Shown here in pieces: positions 61,657 to 64,000 of a DNA stretch of 64,000 nt; the first letter of the stretch is position 1, and each line of letters starts with the position of its first letter. The DNA comes from Clitopilus passeckerianus (taxonomy: Eukaryota; Basidiomycota; Agaricomycetes; Agaricales; Entolomataceae). The translations under genes and the position numbers were made by a program. The stretch spans positions 1,736,001 to 1,800,000 of the forward strand of contig CALYLX010000112.1 in NCBI GenBank assembly GCA_944990035.1, read 5' to 3'. The notes beneath the pieces are model-generated. The model saw only the letters and a list, made by a program, of their open reading frames with translations. It did not search any database and had not been told where the DNA came from.

Positions 61657-62953
61657 ATGTCTGCCCTCTCCGCGACCCGTCCTAAACTTCCTGTTGTACA
61701 TACTCAACAGAACGTTCACCAACTTCAGAGGCAGCCTGAAGCTGGTCCATCATCACGGCCGGCAATCGTCGAAACAATCGTCACTTCGCCCACTATGTCC
61801 GCTGACGACGCGTCGACACTTCCGTCCGACTCGCCCATCTCATGTTACTCCTCGCTTCCTTCTTTGACGCATAGTTCTCCTTCATCGTCATCCTCGAGTC
61901 TTCACAGTGCGCCTGAACGCGTCAACGAGCACCTTGCTGTCTTACTTCCTAAACACCTATGGAAGGTACGTTGGTAATCACAAGTTGCCTGGCCAATGAG
62001 CTCAAGTATATTTGACAGCCCGATTCACTCGCCCATAAGTGCGATAACTTTTATTGCCAAGTTAACTTCGGTGTTCTCCAACGGAGACATGTAAGTTGCC
62101 TCGTAGGCTCAATGGTTGAACGCGCGGCTAAACTTTCTCGTAGCATTGCAGGAAATGTGGTGGCATCTTTTGCGCTGCATGTTCGAGTCGAGCTACTCCC
62201 CTACTTGATACGTCAAAACTTGACTTCCTCCACCCCCCTCGCCACGCTTCGATTACCCAGTACGAGTCCCCCGACGCCCCCATTCTGAACAGCAGAGTCT
62301 GTGATGATTGCTGGGACTTCCTCCACGGTCAACCCTCTACCCCCCGTACTCCTGAGATTTCACGTCCCTCTATCTCTCGCCTCCTTTCCTCCCCCATAGC
62401 CCTGCTCAAGTCACCGCTATCCACATCTCCCATCCACAGTTCCACCTCATCATTATGTTCCAGCATTGAGGCCCCCTCCACACTCAATAACCTTCCGGGG
62501 GGCACCAACTCTTTGCTAGCCACCGCTGCTCCTCTCGCAAGGAAAGCTAGGCTAAGGCCAGCTACCAGCTCGTCGAGCCTTGATAGCTACAACAGGCCCA
62601 GCAGGCAACGGGTAACCGTTCGTGCTGGGCATCTCACCCTTCCCCCTGAGCTCGAGAACAAGTCTTACGGCGAACTCGATGCTTACCCTCTTCGTCACTC
62701 GAGTGTCCTTTGCAAGGCTACTGGCGGCGGACGATGGGAGCCCAAGCATGAACCTCAGCTTGCTGGCTATCGTCCTCCGATACCTGGTGCCAAAGCTCAG
62801 TACGAGATTGAGCTCGAGGAGGAAGAGAAGGAAGAGAGGCGGAGACGAGCCAACCCAGTCGTCAAGGACAGGGAGTTCAGATATCGCTTTGGCATCGATG
62901 GTGCTCAACCTATCATGCTCAGCCGTACACCCAGTCTAAGGTCAACCTTCTGA
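61657..62953 (+). CDS. FYVE zinc-finger protein
   Basis: Predicted endosomal protein binding phosphatidylinositol 3-phosphate. Three exons (61657-61965, 62019-62090, 62144-62953) give about 396 residues. After a Ser-rich N-terminus comes a FYVE domain split over all three exons: LWKPDSL (the WxxD motif), the first cysteines in KCDNFYC, the basic core QRRHHCRKCGG, FCAACSS and RVCDDCW (the RVC motif). The first zinc knuckle, CDNFYC, is CX4C, longer than the usual CX2C spacing; I do not know whether zinc binding is affected. The C-terminal half is low-complexity with an acidic helix (IELEEEEKEERRRR) and ends SRTPSLRSTF. The first two introns are about 53 bases and keep frame. No other catalytic domain is present. 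Confidence 0.88.
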
Positions 62954-64000
62954 TTGGTTGCCTAGACATTTCCCATTCCATGCTTTATTTGGTTCAATTG
63001 CTTGTTTGCTTTGTATGCCATCCTCACCTACACGCTCGGTCCGGATTACGAGCGCCGTCTTTTCTCTTGATATCCTTATTGCTTGTAATATTGCCTTGCT
63101 TGCATCACATACTTCCACTAGCTGCTTTTCCCCTCCTTGGGGAAACAGAAGTTGTACCATCATCCCCAGCCTCTTCATCGGTCCACTGCCCCGCACCATC
63201 CCCGAGGAACGATAGACTTCCTCTCCGTCTTGATCGATTATCCTGCCGTCATCGTGTGCCCGCCCTGCCTTGGTATTGCATTCATCCGTTATCCATCCAT
63301 CGATGTCATTGATTATCTGTATTCCTCGTTCTCGCCACGATCGACATCTGTCACTTGCTAATACCACTTGCATATGCCCTTCTTTTCATCAGTTGTCTCT
63401 CACTCATCCATCATCACTCTTACACTTATCACATCTCACATCTTCATCGTCCTCGTTTCTTGTGCATGCGATACCTACTGTCAGCCACCATCCACCCGTG
63501 TTTTTGCAAGCATCCCCGTATTATCATATGTTTCTTATACTTGCTCTCTCGTGTTTTACTTCGGCTTGTGGAAGGAGGCTCTGTGTGCCTTCCTTCTAGA
63601 ACCATTCTATACCTGGTCTTTCACACATTTTGGTCTCGAGTTGTTGTGTTGTTAATTTGGTACTGTTTCCGGTACAATATTGCTGTACATAGTGTTTAGT
63701 AGTAGTAGGTTGTACCTAATGACGTTGTTGACTAGAATGTTAGAAGTTTCTCAAATTCTTGGATGGACGTTAAACATGTATGAACCAGTGAAAGAAGACT
63801 GTCGAACTTGCAAACGTTGAAGTCCCTTCACTCTTCAAAGCTTAAGCGCTTAAGCTTCATTGCCAACGATCCTCGGACGCCTTTGACAAACAAGGCCAAA
63901 TAGGGAGTTTCCAAAAATTTGGCTGCAGTCAGACGCGTCCACGTCCAGACGACACCGTTGCTGCAAGAATGCTCGTTCTGCGCAGACTACGCGCTCCAAA
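62954..64000. other. 3' flank, no gene seen
   Basis: This pyrimidine-rich sequence after the FYVE gene contains several open frames on the plus strand that reflect its CT-rich composition and not a domain. No start or splice pattern of a further gene was recognised before the window ends. Confidence 0.4.

Noticed and set aside
63270..63699. Overlapping plus-strand frames near the right end as a gene
   Set aside because: Open in several phases because the strand is pyrimidine-rich; no domain, start context or intron pattern.

Overview
This window looks like nuclear DNA of a basidiomycete fungus, most likely an Agaricomycete. Almost every gene is cut by many short introns of about 50-60 bases with GT...AG ends. 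The encoded proteins (BRL1/BRR6, DOT1, PNO1, DBP3, MSH2, a mitochondrial ClpP, a fungal ADAM protease and a short F-box protein of the agaric type) fit that lineage. There are no operons, and genes lie on both strands with several divergent and convergent pairs. Gene models were built by eye: splice sites were chosen so that known protein families read through, and start codons are the least certain part.

Layout. 1-20 kb: a redox-sensing AP-1 type bZIP factor (972-2892), a nuclear-envelope BRL1/BRR6 protein (3433-4830, minus) divergent from mitochondrial ClpP (4994-6128), an ADAM metalloprotease (7451-10795, minus), a BTB protein, the ribosome-assembly helicase DBP3 and an oxysterol-binding protein. 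20-33 kb: a very large coiled-coil protein without a recognised family (19838-25958, minus), the ribosome-assembly factor PNO1, the histone methylase DOT1 and a peroxisomal SCP2-type thiolase. 32.5-38 kb: an F-box gene and a decayed tandem copy, separated by repeat-rich DNA. 38-43 kb: the tRNA methylase DNMT2 (TRDMT1), divergent from a PHD-finger protein. 43-48 kb: a terminal-inverted-repeat element of about 340 bp, decayed coding sequence and one small gene. 48-55 kb: MSH2, divergent from an unrecognised gene. 54.9-61.6 kb is gene-poor. A FYVE-finger protein (61657-62953) closes the window.

Most genes are housekeeping and share no single pathway. Loose themes are ribosome biogenesis (DBP3, PNO1), chromatin, RNA and DNA maintenance (DOT1, DNMT2, PHD protein, MSH2) and membrane or lipid biology (BRL1, OSBP, SCP2 thiolase, FYVE). 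I saw no clear new multi-gene system. The most unusual points are tiny exons, including a 6-base exon that supplies two residues of the ADAM zinc motif, a GC-AG intron, an F-box pair in different stages of decay around a GAATTT-rich repeat, a new-looking inverted-repeat element, and a roughly 1,900-residue coiled-coil protein with a ladder of short aromatic motifs.
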